From the NCBI GenBank assembly GCA_032249695.1, contig JAVVHE010000004.1, forward strand, positions 76,711-140,710: a stretch of DNA of 64,000 nucleotides. The letters run 5' to 3'. Positions 1-8,139 of this stretch are shown here, piece by piece (position 1 is the stretch's first letter; every line of letters begins with the position of its first letter). A model generated the notes under the pieces. That model was not told the origin of the DNA and searched no databases. It worked only from the letters and a program-made list of their open reading frames with translations. Both the position numbers and the translations under genes were made by a program. This DNA is from JAVVHE01 sp032249695 (GTDB lineage: Bacteria; Pseudomonadota; Alphaproteobacteria; Sphingomonadales; Sphingomonadaceae).

Positions 1-2
1 TG

Positions 3-1196
3 GGCGGCCTGCCCGTGTTCGCCACGCGCGAGAGCGGCGCGAACGCTCCGACGCTGACCGTCACCGGTCCCCACGGAACGCGCACCCTGACCGCGACCGC
101 CGATACCGAAATGAACCCCTCGACCCAGCGCCCGCTGGGCACCGAGGCGACGATGAACGCGCATTGGGGCGTGCTCATCCGCTTCGCGCAAGGCGCGGAC
201 CCGCAGATTAGCCGAGCGGTGCTGACGCTGACCGCGACCAAGGTGTTTCAGGATAGCGCCCGTCTGCTCGTGTTCCGCAACGCTGTGCTTGACGCGCCTG
301 CCACTCCCGCTGCGGGCGCGATCGCTGACCTTGCCGGCTGGAAACAGTCGCAACCCGTGCTGGGCGCCCAGGGTGAGCTGGCGCGGCCGGCCGCACCCCC
401 GCCCTCCGCATCGGGCAGGCCAGCGAAGGTGCTGGTGAGCGTCCGCGGATCGGACCTCAAAGTCACCAGCCACTCGCGCCACGAGGGCGACGTGCTGACC
501 GCGTGGATCGAAGGCACGAACCTGACCGCGACCGAAGACCTGATCCGCGTGCCCGGATCGCCGACCGAGGCCTATCTGACCGTCATCCTGAAGCTGCACG
601 ACGACTGGCGCGCGACCGGCGGCAAGCTGCCGGGGCTGACCAACACCGGCCAAGTGAACGGAGACCAGCATCTGTGCACGATCGGCGGGCAGGCGCTGCC
701 GTTCGGTGGCTGGGGCGCACGGCCCGCCAATGGCTGCTACTGGTCGGCACGCACCCAGTTCATGGAGCCGAAGGGCGACCGAGTCGGGGCGGCGACCTAT
801 TTCTACGCTCAGAAGCCAAGCGACATCAACGGCGTCAATGACTGGTGGCGCGAGCCGCTGCCGAAGGGGCGCTGGGCCGCCTATGTGCAGCGCGTCAAGC
901 TGAACACGCCCGGGCGCGATGACGGCGAACTGGCCTATTGGTTGATCGACCGAGGCCGCGCTCCGGGCGGCAGGCTGGTCCAGTCGGCGGGCGGGATCGT
1001 GTGGCGCAGCACCGCCGATCCGACCGCGGCGATTAACGAGCTGTGGGTGAATACCTACTGCGGCGGCAGCGATTGCGGGCCGAAACCGTGGCCGCGCTCG
1101 ACGGTTAGCTACAAGCGGCTGACCGTCACCGACGCGCTGCCCGACCTCGCGGCAATCCAGGCCGAGCTCGACCGTCTGAACGGCGTCGGCCGCTAG
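3..1196 (+). CDS. Polysaccharide lyase family 14-like protein (5'-partial)
   Basis: The reading frame is open to the left edge of the window, so the N-terminus is missing. About 397 residues are visible. The C-terminal half carries a motif series I associate with PL14 (alginate/glucuronan lyase-like, concanavalin-type fold): GGKLPGL near genomic 620, a GWGARPANGCYWSAR stretch near 710-750, GRWAAYVQRVKLNTPG near 870-915, and NELWVNTYCGG near 1035-1065. Lyases of this type cut uronic-acid polysaccharides by beta-elimination, usually outside the cytoplasm. The signal peptide, if any, lies outside the window. The N-terminal half is not recognised. The stop codon shares CTAG with the stop of the convergent TetR gene. 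The family assignment rests on motif memory; the substrate is unknown. Confidence 0.6.
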   Translation, partial: GGLPVFATRESGANAPTLTVTGPHGTRTLTATADTEMNPSTQRPLGTEATMNAHWGVLIRFAQGADPQISRAVLTLTATKVFQDSARLLVFRNAVLDAPATPAAGAIADLAGWKQSQPVLGAQGELARPAAPPPSASGRPAKVLVSVRGSDLKVTSHSRHEGDVLTAWIEGTNLTATEDLIRVPGSPTEAYLTVILKLHDDWRATGGKLPGLTNTGQVNGDQHLCTIGGQALPFGGWGARPANGCYWSARTQFMEPKGDRVGAATYFYAQKPSDINGVNDWWREPLPKGRWAAYVQRVKLNTPGRDDGELAYWLIDRGRAPGGRLVQSAGGIVWRSTADPTAAINELWVNTYCGGSDCGPKPWPRSTVSYKRLTVTDALPDLAAIQAELDRLNGVGR

Positions 1197-1840
1197 CCGG
1201 GCGGATAGGCGCGGACAAGGTCGCCCGCGCATGCAGCGAGATGTTCGTCGAGCCTCGCTTCGGAGAGCGGCGGCAGCCCCATCAGCGCGCACATATGCGG
1301 CTTGCCCTTGACCGCACCGAGAAAGCGCCACGCGAGCTCGATCTCGCCACCCGACGGCACCGAAAGTCGGCCCGCCTCGGTCTCGCGGCGCAGGAACTCC
1401 GCCACATGTCCGCTCACCTGGTTGACCGCCACGTCCATAAACAACTCCGGCAGGCGCGGCACACGCGCGCCCTCGGCCATCAGCACGCGGTGCATCGCAA
1501 GCGAATCCGGGCTGGTGATCTGCGCCACGAACCGCCGGCCGAACTCGATCAGCGCGTCGATCGTCGTGCGTCCGAGCGCGCCCGAGAGCAGTTGCTCGGC
1601 ACCGATCCGCTGGCACTTGTGCTCGAGCACGGCACGAAACAGCGCGTCCTTGTCGGGGAAGCGCGAGTAGATCGTCACCTTGGCAACACCCGCCGAGTCG
1701 GCGATCGCGTCCATCGACGCGGCTTCGAACCCGCGTGACAGGAACAGCTGCGTCGCAGCCGACAGGATCGCCTCGTCCTTGTCGGTCGAGCGCGGTCGGC
1801 CCCTACGCCGCACTTCGACGACCGCGTCGATATCAGCCAT
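1193..1840 (-). CDS. TetR/AcrR family transcriptional regulator
   Basis: A 215-residue one-component repressor-type protein. The N-terminus is a basic arm (RRRGRPRSTDK), followed by a TetR helix-turn-helix at about residues 43-62 that includes AGVAKVTIYSRFPDKDALF, the family signature. The remainder is a helical ligand-binding domain resembling the TetR_C group with an FRVL/MAEG-type helix. The start was placed at the ATG at 1840 because the open frame upstream (to 1915) encodes nothing family-like. It is divergent from the amidohydrolase gene with about 120 bp between them, so that enzyme is the natural candidate target together with autoregulation. The ligand is unknown. It is convergent with the lyase gene and overlaps it by four bases. 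Confidence 0.88.
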   Translation of the reverse strand: MADIDAVVEVRRRGRPRSTDKDEAILSAATQLFLSRGFEAASMDAIADSAGVAKVTIYSRFPDKDALFRAVLEHKCQRIGAEQLLSGALGRTTIDALIEFGRRFVAQITSPDSLAMHRVLMAEGARVPRLPELFMDVAVNQVSGHVAEFLRRETEAGRLSVPSGGEIELAWRFLGAVKGKPHMCALMGLPPLSEARLDEHLAACAGDLVRAYPPG

Positions 1841-1962
1841 CCCGGTGGCACTCTGTTCTGTTGTGTTTGGCGACAGATAGGCGTCCCGGGCGCGCCGCAC
1901 CAGCGGCGATGACAAGGCCCGAGGTGACGCCTAAGCTGCGGCGCATCGTCGGAGATTTCGCC

Positions 1963-4900
1963 TTGCGCCGCACGCTCACCGTCCTGCTCGCCGCCACCGC
2001 GCTTCCCGCTCTCGCCCAGACCCCGCCGCCACCGCAGCCAGCCGCCGCCAAGGTCGATCCCGAAGCCAAGGCGCGGGATGCTTCGAAGCCCGTCGACGCG
2101 CAGGCCGGGACCGGGGCAGCCCCGGCGGCGACGGCCAAGCTCGACAGGCCGAAATGGGATGTGAATGCGCCGCCGGGTGTCACCGTGCGGCAGGTGCGGA
2201 TCGATACCGACGAGGGCAGCTGGATCGATCTTGACGTTTCGCCGGACGGACGAACGATCGCGTTCAGCCTGCTGGGCGACATCTACACGATGCCGATCAC
2301 CGGTGGCACGCCGACACGCATCGCCGACGGGTTGGCGTGGGAGGTGCAGCCGCGGTGGTCGCCCGACAGCCGCCGCATCGCGTTCACCAGCGACCGCGGC
2401 GGCGGCGACAATATCTGGCTGATGAACGCCGACGGTTCGGACAAGCGCCAGTTGACGCGCGAGGACTTCCGGCTGCTCAACCAGCCCAGCTGGTCGAAGG
2501 ACGGCCGGTTCATCGCCGCCAAGAAGCACTTCACCACCCAGCGCAGCCTGGGGACGGGCGAGATCTGGCTCTACCACGTCAGCGGCGGCGGCGGGGTGCA
2601 GTTGGTCAAGCGCGCGAGCGAGCGGCTGCAGAAAGAGCTTGGCGAGCCGGTCTACTCGGCCGACGGACGCGCGATTTACTACACGCGCAACGTCACACCC
2701 GGGCCGATCTTCGAATATGCGCAGGACGGCAACAAAGACCTGTTCAATATCGAGCGGTACGACCTGGAGACGGGCGAGGTTTCGACTGCGGTGAGCGGGC
2801 TGGGCGGCAGCGTGCGGCCGACGCCATCGCCCGACGGCAAGCGCATCGCCTTCGTCCGGCGCGAGCGCGAGCGGTCGAAGCTCTATGTCCGCGATCTGGC
2901 GAGCGGCGAGGACCGCAAGGTCTATGACGACCTCGATCAGGACGTGCAGGAGACCTGGGCGGTGACCGGCGTCTACCCCAACATGAGCTGGACGCCCGAT
3001 GGGCGCTCGATCGTGTTCTGGGCGGGCGGCAAGATTCGGCGCGTGAACGTCGACGGCAGCGGCGCGGCGGTGATTCCGTTCCGCATCAGCGACACGCGCG
3101 GCGTCATCGATCCGCCGCACCCGCAGGTGGACGTCGCCCCGACGCAGTTCGAAACGCGGATGACGCGCTGGGCGGCGGTGTCGCCCGACGGCGCCAGCGT
3201 CGTGTTCGAATCGCTGGGGCGGCTCTACATGAAGCCGATGGCTGGCGGTTCGGCCCGTCGGCTGACGCGCGCCGACGCACCCGGCCGCGAGCTGTGGCCC
3301 AGCTGGTCGCGCGATGGCCGCCAGATCGTGTTCGTCGACTGGACCGATGCCGGGCTGGGCCAAATCAAGATCGTCTCCGCGAGCGGCGGCGCGGAGCGCA
3401 GAGTCACGACGCGTCCCGGCCACTATGCCTGGCCGCGCTTCTCCCCGGACGGCCGCACGATCGCATTCGAAAGCCGCGACACCGAGGGGCTGACCTCGCC
3501 GCGCTATAGCGCGGACGCCGGCGTCTACCGAGTCGCTGCGTCTGGCGGCGCTCCGGTGCTCGTGGCGAAAGACCTCGTCTCGCCGCAATGGGGCGCATCG
3601 AGCGAGCGGCTGTTCATGATCGACCCGCGCGCCGAGGGCAAGGCGGCGCTCGTCAGCGCCGACCTCAATGGCGGGGCGAAGCGCGTCCACGCGCGGGGCG
3701 AGCTGGCGACCGATTTCAGCGTCTCTCCGCGCGGCGACATGGTCGCGTTCCGCCAGAATTACGAGGCGTGGGTGATGCCGCTGATGCCCGGCGCGCAGGC
3801 GGTCGACGTCAGCCGCGATGCCAAGAACCTACCCGTCACCCGCCTCAGCACGGGCGGCGCCAGCTGGCTGCACTGGACGAATGGTGGCGACCAGCTGCAC
3901 TGGTCGCTGGGGCCGACCGTCTACACCGCGCGCGCGGCAGACTTTTTCGCGGGCGCGCCGGGGCCGGACGGAAAGACCAAGATCGACGTGCGCGCGACGA
4001 CGGCTGCGCTGGAGCGCACCGTGCCCGCAGCCAAGCCCACCGCGACCGTCGCGATCACCAACGCCAAGCTGGTCACAATGGCCCGGCCCGATGGCGGGGT
4101 GATCGAAGACGGCACGATCTTGATCCGCGGCGACCGCATCGAGGCGGTCGGCCCGGCCTCGTCGGTGCACGTGCCTGCAGGCGCGATCCGCGTCGATGCA
4201 CGCGGCAAGACGATCATCCCCGGCCTCGTTGACGCGCACGCGCATGGTCCGCAGGGCGAAGACGAGTTGGTGCCGCAGCAGAATTGGAGCTTGGTCCAGA
4301 ACCTCGCCTATGGCAACACGACGATCCACGACCCATCCAGCCGCGCCGCCGAGATCTACGCCGCGTCGGAGATGCAGCGCGCCGGGCTGATGCTCGGCCC
4401 GCGCATTTTTTCCACAGCCGAGATCATCTATGGTGCCAAGGCTCCGGGCATCTATGCCGAGATTGAGAGCCTCGACGACGCGCTTGCCGAGGTGCGGCGC
4501 ATCAAGCGTCAGGGCGGCCACTCGATCAAGAACTACAACCAGCCGCGCCGCGACCAGCGGCAGATGCTGACCGAAGCCGCCCGGCGCGAGAATATGCAGT
4601 CGGTGGTCGAAGGGGGATCGCTGTTCGGGCTGGATATGACACACATCGCCGATGGCAACTCGACCTTGGAGCACAACATCCCGCTGGCGGTGTTCTACAA
4701 CGACGTGCTGCAATATTTCGGCCAGTCCCGCACCAATTACACGCCGACGCTGGTCGTCACCTTCGGCGGGCTCGGCGGGGACCCCTACTGGCGCAGCCAC
4801 ATGGACGTGTGGCGCGAGCCGCTGATGCGCCACTCTCCGCCCGCGCAGCTGGCCGCGAACAACGTTCGGCGCGGCCTAGCGCCCGAGGAGGACTATGCCG

Positions 4901-5340
4901 ACACCGCGAGCGCGCGCGAGGCGCGCAAGCTCGCGCAGCTGGGCGTTCAGGTGTCGATCGGAGCACACGGCCAACAGGCGGGCCTGGGGCCGCACTGGGA
5001 GATGTGGAGCTTCGCCAAGGGCGGCATGAGCCCGATCGAGGCGTTGGCCGCCGGCACCATCGCCCCGGCGCGCAGCCTCGGCATGGCGAAGGATATCGGC
5101 AGCCTCGAACCGGGCAAGCTGGCGGACCTCGTGATCCTCGACGCGGACCCGACCGCCGACATCCACAACTCGGCCAAGGTGAGCCGCGTGATGCTCGGCG
5201 GCCGGCTCTACGACGCGCTGACGATGACCGAGGTCGCGACCGGATCGGCCGGGCGCCTGCCCTATTGGTGGGAGGGTACAGGCGGCGGCGCCGGCTCAGC
5301 TGGCGTTGCGACGCGCAGCTACGGCGATCACGAGGACTGA
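1963..5340 (+). CDS. Secreted TolB-propeller/amidohydrolase fusion protein
   Basis: About 1125 residues. The order is signal peptide (RRTLTVLLAATALPALAQ), proline/alanine linker, a long series of TolB/PD40 beta-propeller repeats (SPDGRTIAFS, SPDSRRIAFT, SPDGKRIAFV and similar, about residues 60-650), then an amidohydrolase domain. The latter shows VDAHAHG with metal His at about 759 and 761, an LEHN histidine, GAHGQQAG, and the ending GSLEPGKLADLVILD. Such fusions are periplasmic and are thought to hydrolyse peptide-like or cyclic amide substrates, with the propeller gating access; the substrate here is not known. I chose the TTG at 1963 because GGAG lies 8 bases upstream and it starts directly at the signal peptide. 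An ATG at 1909 would add 18 residues and has no clear ribosome site. Confidence 0.85.
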   Translation: MRRTLTVLLAATALPALAQTPPPPQPAAAKVDPEAKARDASKPVDAQAGTGAAPAATAKLDRPKWDVNAPPGVTVRQVRIDTDEGSWIDLDVSPDGRTIAFSLLGDIYTMPITGGTPTRIADGLAWEVQPRWSPDSRRIAFTSDRGGGDNIWLMNADGSDKRQLTREDFRLLNQPSWSKDGRFIAAKKHFTTQRSLGTGEIWLYHVSGGGGVQLVKRASERLQKELGEPVYSADGRAIYYTRNVTPGPIFEYAQDGNKDLFNIERYDLETGEVSTAVSGLGGSVRPTPSPDGKRIAFVRRERERSKLYVRDLASGEDRKVYDDLDQDVQETWAVTGVYPNMSWTPDGRSIVFWAGGKIRRVNVDGSGAAVIPFRISDTRGVIDPPHPQVDVAPTQFETRMTRWAAVSPDGASVVFESLGRLYMKPMAGGSARRLTRADAPGRELWPSWSRDGRQIVFVDWTDAGLGQIKIVSASGGAERRVTTRPGHYAWPRFSPDGRTIAFESRDTEGLTSPRYSADAGVYRVAASGGAPVLVAKDLVSPQWGASSERLFMIDPRAEGKAALVSADLNGGAKRVHARGELATDFSVSPRGDMVAFRQNYEAWVMPLMPGAQAVDVSRDAKNLPVTRLSTGGASWLHWTNGGDQLHWSLGPTVYTARAADFFAGAPGPDGKTKIDVRATTAALERTVPAAKPTATVAITNAKLVTMARPDGGVIEDGTILIRGDRIEAVGPASSVHVPAGAIRVDARGKTIIPGLVDAHAHGPQGEDELVPQQNWSLVQNLAYGNTTIHDPSSRAAEIYAASEMQRAGLMLGPRIFSTAEIIYGAKAPGIYAEIESLDDALAEVRRIKRQGGHSIKNYNQPRRDQRQMLTEAARRENMQSVVEGGSLFGLDMTHIADGNSTLEHNIPLAVFYNDVLQYFGQSRTNYTPTLVVTFGGLGGDPYWRSHMDVWREPLMRHSPPAQLAANNVRRGLAPEEDYADTASAREARKLAQLGVQVSIGAHGQQAGLGPHWEMWSFAKGGMSPIEALAAGTIAPARSLGMAKDIGSLEPGKLADLVILDADPTADIHNSAKVSRVMLGGRLYDALTMTEVATGSAGRLPYWWEGTGGGAGSAGVATRSYGDHED

Positions 5341-5348
5341 CGCGGCGC

Positions 5349-5966
5349 CTAAACGCGCTCCAGCTTGCCAAAGCGCGCCTCGAACTCGGCGACTCGGCCC
5401 TCAACCAGCAGCACCGCCTGCTCGATCAGCCGGTCACGCGCGATGCGGCCGCTCATCGGACCCAGGTCGTCATCGATCCGCGCCGCCTCGTCGGAATGCA
5501 GCCGCGCGAGATCACGGTTCGATCTGATGCCGTGCGCTTCCAGCCGCGAGATCATTTTGTCGCCAATGCCCTTCAGTAGGCGCAGATCCTCCAGATCGGC
5601 GGTGGTGGTCGTGCCCATCGGCGCGACCGGCGGTGGCGGCGGGGCCAGTCCCGCATCGCCGCTGGCCGACGCCGGCACCGCGCGCGCCAGTCGAGCATTC
5701 TCGCGCCGCAGCCGCTCAACCTCGTCCGCCAGCGGGCGGATCTGATCCTGCGACGCTGCTAGCTGGCGCTGCAGGCCGGCACGCTCCGCAGCAGCAGCCT
5801 CGGCGCTCCGTCGCTCCGCCAGCAGCTCGGCGCGCAGCACCTTCGATCGGGCGGCGGCGGGGCCCCAGATCAGCCGCCCCAGATAGATGCCGAAGATCAG
5901 CACGAACAGCATCGACGCCCACACCCATTGGGGGACGAGATCGAGACTGGCTTGGAACGAGGACAT
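5349..5966 (-). CDS. Membrane-anchored coiled-coil protein with helix-hairpin-helix domain
   Basis: 205 residues. There is one N-terminal transmembrane segment (VPQWVWASMLFVLIFGIYLG), then a charged Ala/Glu/Arg-rich coiled coil (about residues 40-90), a proline-rich linker, and a C-terminal helix-hairpin-helix region (LRLLKGIGDKMISRLEAHGI). That last region resembles the 'predicted 5' DNA nuclease, flap endonuclease-1-like' HHH domain found fused to ribosomal protein L21/L17-like and membrane proteins. It contains no nuclease catalytic domain, so a binding or scaffold role is more likely. The ATG at 5966 was chosen: GGAG sits 7 bases upstream. It is convergent with the amidohydrolase gene (8 bases between stops). 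Function unknown. Confidence 0.7.
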   Translation of the reverse strand: MSSFQASLDLVPQWVWASMLFVLIFGIYLGRLIWGPAAARSKVLRAELLAERRSAEAAAAERAGLQRQLAASQDQIRPLADEVERLRRENARLARAVPASASGDAGLAPPPPPVAPMGTTTTADLEDLRLLKGIGDKMISRLEAHGIRSNRDLARLHSDEAARIDDDLGPMSGRIARDRLIEQAVLLVEGRVAEFEARFGKLERV

Positions 5967-6059
5967 GTGAATGCTCCGCTGGTGAGAGGCCCCATCGCGC
6001 CAGGGCTGCGGGAAGTTCCATTGCACCTCCGATCACGAGCGCGCTAGGCCGTTGGCGCC

Positions 6060-6974
6060 ATGGGGAACCGCATCGTCTACGCCCGGCTGCCGTCCGGCGG
6101 ATCGGTGGAGCGCTGGGCGATGGACGATCGCTGGCAGCTGCGCGTGATGCGCTGGCCGGGCGAACGCGGCACGCTCGTGGTGGCGAACGGGCGCGGCGAC
6201 TTCATCGAGAAATATGGCGAGGCGCTGAGCTGGTGGGTGCGCCGCGGCTGGCAGCTGATCGCGTTCGACTGGCGTGGACAGGGTGGATCCGGGCGGCTGG
6301 CGCGTAATCCGCTCGCGGGTGCGAGCCCCGGCTTTGATCGCTGGACCGCCGATCTGGTGGCAGTGCTGGCGCGCGCACGGACGCTGGGCGCAGGGCCGCT
6401 GGCAGTCGCGGCGCATTCGATGGGCGGCCATCTGGCGCTGCGGGCGGTGGCCGCACAGCCCGGGATCATCGACCGCGCGGTGCTGTTCGCGCCGATGGTG
6501 GCGATCCGGTTGGCGTTCGGCGACCCGCTCGCGAGGCTCCTCGCACGCGCCGCGTCGCTGCTTGCGCCACAGCGCTTCGCGCCCGGTCAGCGTGCCTGGC
6601 TCGATGCTCAGGGGCGCGCGCAGCGCGCTGCTGCGCTGACGACCGATGCCGCGCGCGCCGCCGAGGAGTTCGCGCTGTGGGACGCGCATCCTGAGCTGGT
6701 GCTGGGCGGCGCGACGTGGGGCTGGCTGCGCGACGCGCTCGTATCCTGCGCGGCGCTGCCCGCGGTCGCCGCGCGGATCACGACGCCGCTGCGGCTGATC
6801 CTGCCCAGCGCCGACCGCGTTGTGGTCACGCCAGCGGCGATCAGCCTGGTGGCGCGGCTGCCCGACGCCGACTATCGCGTCATCGGTGGTGCGAAGCACG
6901 AGCTGTGGCGCGAGCGCGATACGCTGCGCCTAGCAGCCTTCGCCGCCGCCGACGAGCATTTGGAGCAGGCATGA
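6060..6974 (+). CDS. Alpha/beta hydrolase (lysophospholipase-like)
   Basis: 304 residues, serine aminopeptidase S33/Hydrolase_4 type. The nucleophile elbow is AHSMGG with Ser at about 120. VANGRGDFIEKYGE near residue 42 is the segment that in PldB-like lipases carries the oxyanion region, the charge relay Asp is likely in LPSADRVVV, and the catalytic His is in GAKHELWRERD. The protein probably hydrolyses lysophospholipids or monoacylglycerols. It has no signal peptide, so it should be cytoplasmic or membrane-associated. Its stop overlaps the start of the next gene (ATGA at 6971-6974), so the two are translationally coupled. It is divergent from the HHH membrane protein. Confidence 0.85.
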   Translation: MGNRIVYARLPSGGSVERWAMDDRWQLRVMRWPGERGTLVVANGRGDFIEKYGEALSWWVRRGWQLIAFDWRGQGGSGRLARNPLAGASPGFDRWTADLVAVLARARTLGAGPLAVAAHSMGGHLALRAVAAQPGIIDRAVLFAPMVAIRLAFGDPLARLLARAASLLAPQRFAPGQRAWLDAQGRAQRAAALTTDAARAAEEFALWDAHPELVLGGATWGWLRDALVSCAALPAVAARITTPLRLILPSADRVVVTPAAISLVARLPDADYRVIGGAKHELWRERDTLRLAAFAAADEHLEQA

Positions 6975-8116
6975 CCGAAGCGCAGTATGACGTGGCGATC
7001 GTGGGCGGCGGCATCGCTGGGGCGAGCATGGCGGCCTTCCTCTCGCCGGGCACGCGCACTGCGATCCTGGAGCGCGAGACCCAGCCCGGATACCACACCA
7101 CGGGCCGATCGGCCGCCTTCTATGCCGAAACCTACGGCGGACCCGACGTGCAGCCGCTGACGACCGCCAGCCGTGCCTTCTTCGATGCGCCGCCGCCGGG
7201 CTTTGCCGACCACCCGCTGCTGTCGACACGCGGCGCGCTGCATGTTGTGCGCGATGGCGGGCTGTCGGCGCTCGACGCCCTGGAGCGCGACTTCGCCGCC
7301 TCGGGCGTCGTCATCGAGCGCCTCGACCGCGCGGGCACGCGGGCGCGCGTCCCGATGCTGCGCGATCCGTGGACGATCACCAGCCTGTGGGAGCCGGGCT
7401 GCGCCGACATCGACGTCGGCGCGCTGCACCAGGGCTTCCTGAAGATGGCGCGCGCCAACGGCTGCGAGTTCCGATCCGACGCCGAAGTGATCGCGATCGC
7501 GCATGATGGCCGCCGGTGGCAGCTCCGGCTGAAAAGCGGCGACGCGATTTCCGCGCGCGTGGTGGTGAACGCCGCTGGGGCATGGGCCGACTGGTTCGCG
7601 CGGCTGGCGGGCGTGCCGACGCTGGGCATCCAGCCCTATCGGCGTACCATCGCGCAGGTGATCGGCGAGCCGCCGTTGCCGCGCGACCTGCCGGTGGTGA
7701 TCGATGCCGGCGGCGACTGGTATTTCAAGCCAGAAGCCGACCGCATCTGGGTCAGCCCGCACGACGAGATCCCCGACGAGGCGTGCGACGCGCAGCCCGA
7801 TCATTATGACGTGGCGACCGCGATCGATCGCTTCGAGAAGGCGACGACCACCCGCGTTGTGAAGCTCGATCGCGCCTGGGCGGGGCTGCGCAACTTCGCG
7901 CCCGACCGCCTGCCGGTGTTCGGCTTCGATCCAGCCGCGCCCGGCTGGTTCTGGTGCGCTGGGCAAGGCGGCTTCGGCATACAGACCGCACCCGCAGCGG
8001 GTCTGCTCTGCGCCGCGCTGATCGAAGGCCGCGCGCTGCCAGACGCACTGACGCGCCACGGCATCACCGCCGAACGTTACGCACCCGTCCGGCTGCACGT
8101 CGCGCAGGCCGCCTGA
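6971..8116 (+). CDS. FAD-dependent oxidoreductase (DAO family)
   Basis: 381 residues. The N-terminal dinucleotide-binding motif VAIVGGGIAGAS (residues 8-19) is followed by the DAO fold typical of glycine oxidase/D-amino acid dehydrogenase-like proteins. There is a C-terminal GFDPAAPGWFWCAGQGGFGIQTAPAAG segment that contacts FAD (split by the reporting limit: see about residues 318-344). Substrates of this family are amines or alpha-hydroxy/amino acids; which one applies here cannot be told. The start overlaps the hydrolase stop by four bases, which indicates an operon of two. It is convergent with rpoD with only about 23 bases between stops. Confidence 0.88.
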   Translation: MTEAQYDVAIVGGGIAGASMAAFLSPGTRTAILERETQPGYHTTGRSAAFYAETYGGPDVQPLTTASRAFFDAPPPGFADHPLLSTRGALHVVRDGGLSALDALERDFAASGVVIERLDRAGTRARVPMLRDPWTITSLWEPGCADIDVGALHQGFLKMARANGCEFRSDAEVIAIAHDGRRWQLRLKSGDAISARVVVNAAGAWADWFARLAGVPTLGIQPYRRTIAQVIGEPPLPRDLPVVIDAGGDWYFKPEADRIWVSPHDEIPDEACDAQPDHYDVATAIDRFEKATTTRVVKLDRAWAGLRNFAPDRLPVFGFDPAAPGWFWCAGQGGFGIQTAPAAGLLCAALIEGRALPDALTRHGITAERYAPVRLHVAQAA

Positions 8117-8139
8117 AGCGGGCGCCGTCGCGCAGTCGG

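Noticed and set aside
1675..3690. A 671-codon open frame antisense to the amidohydrolase gene
   Set aside because: Arg/Ala/His-rich mirror of a G+C-rich gene with no domain; high G+C makes long antisense frames common.
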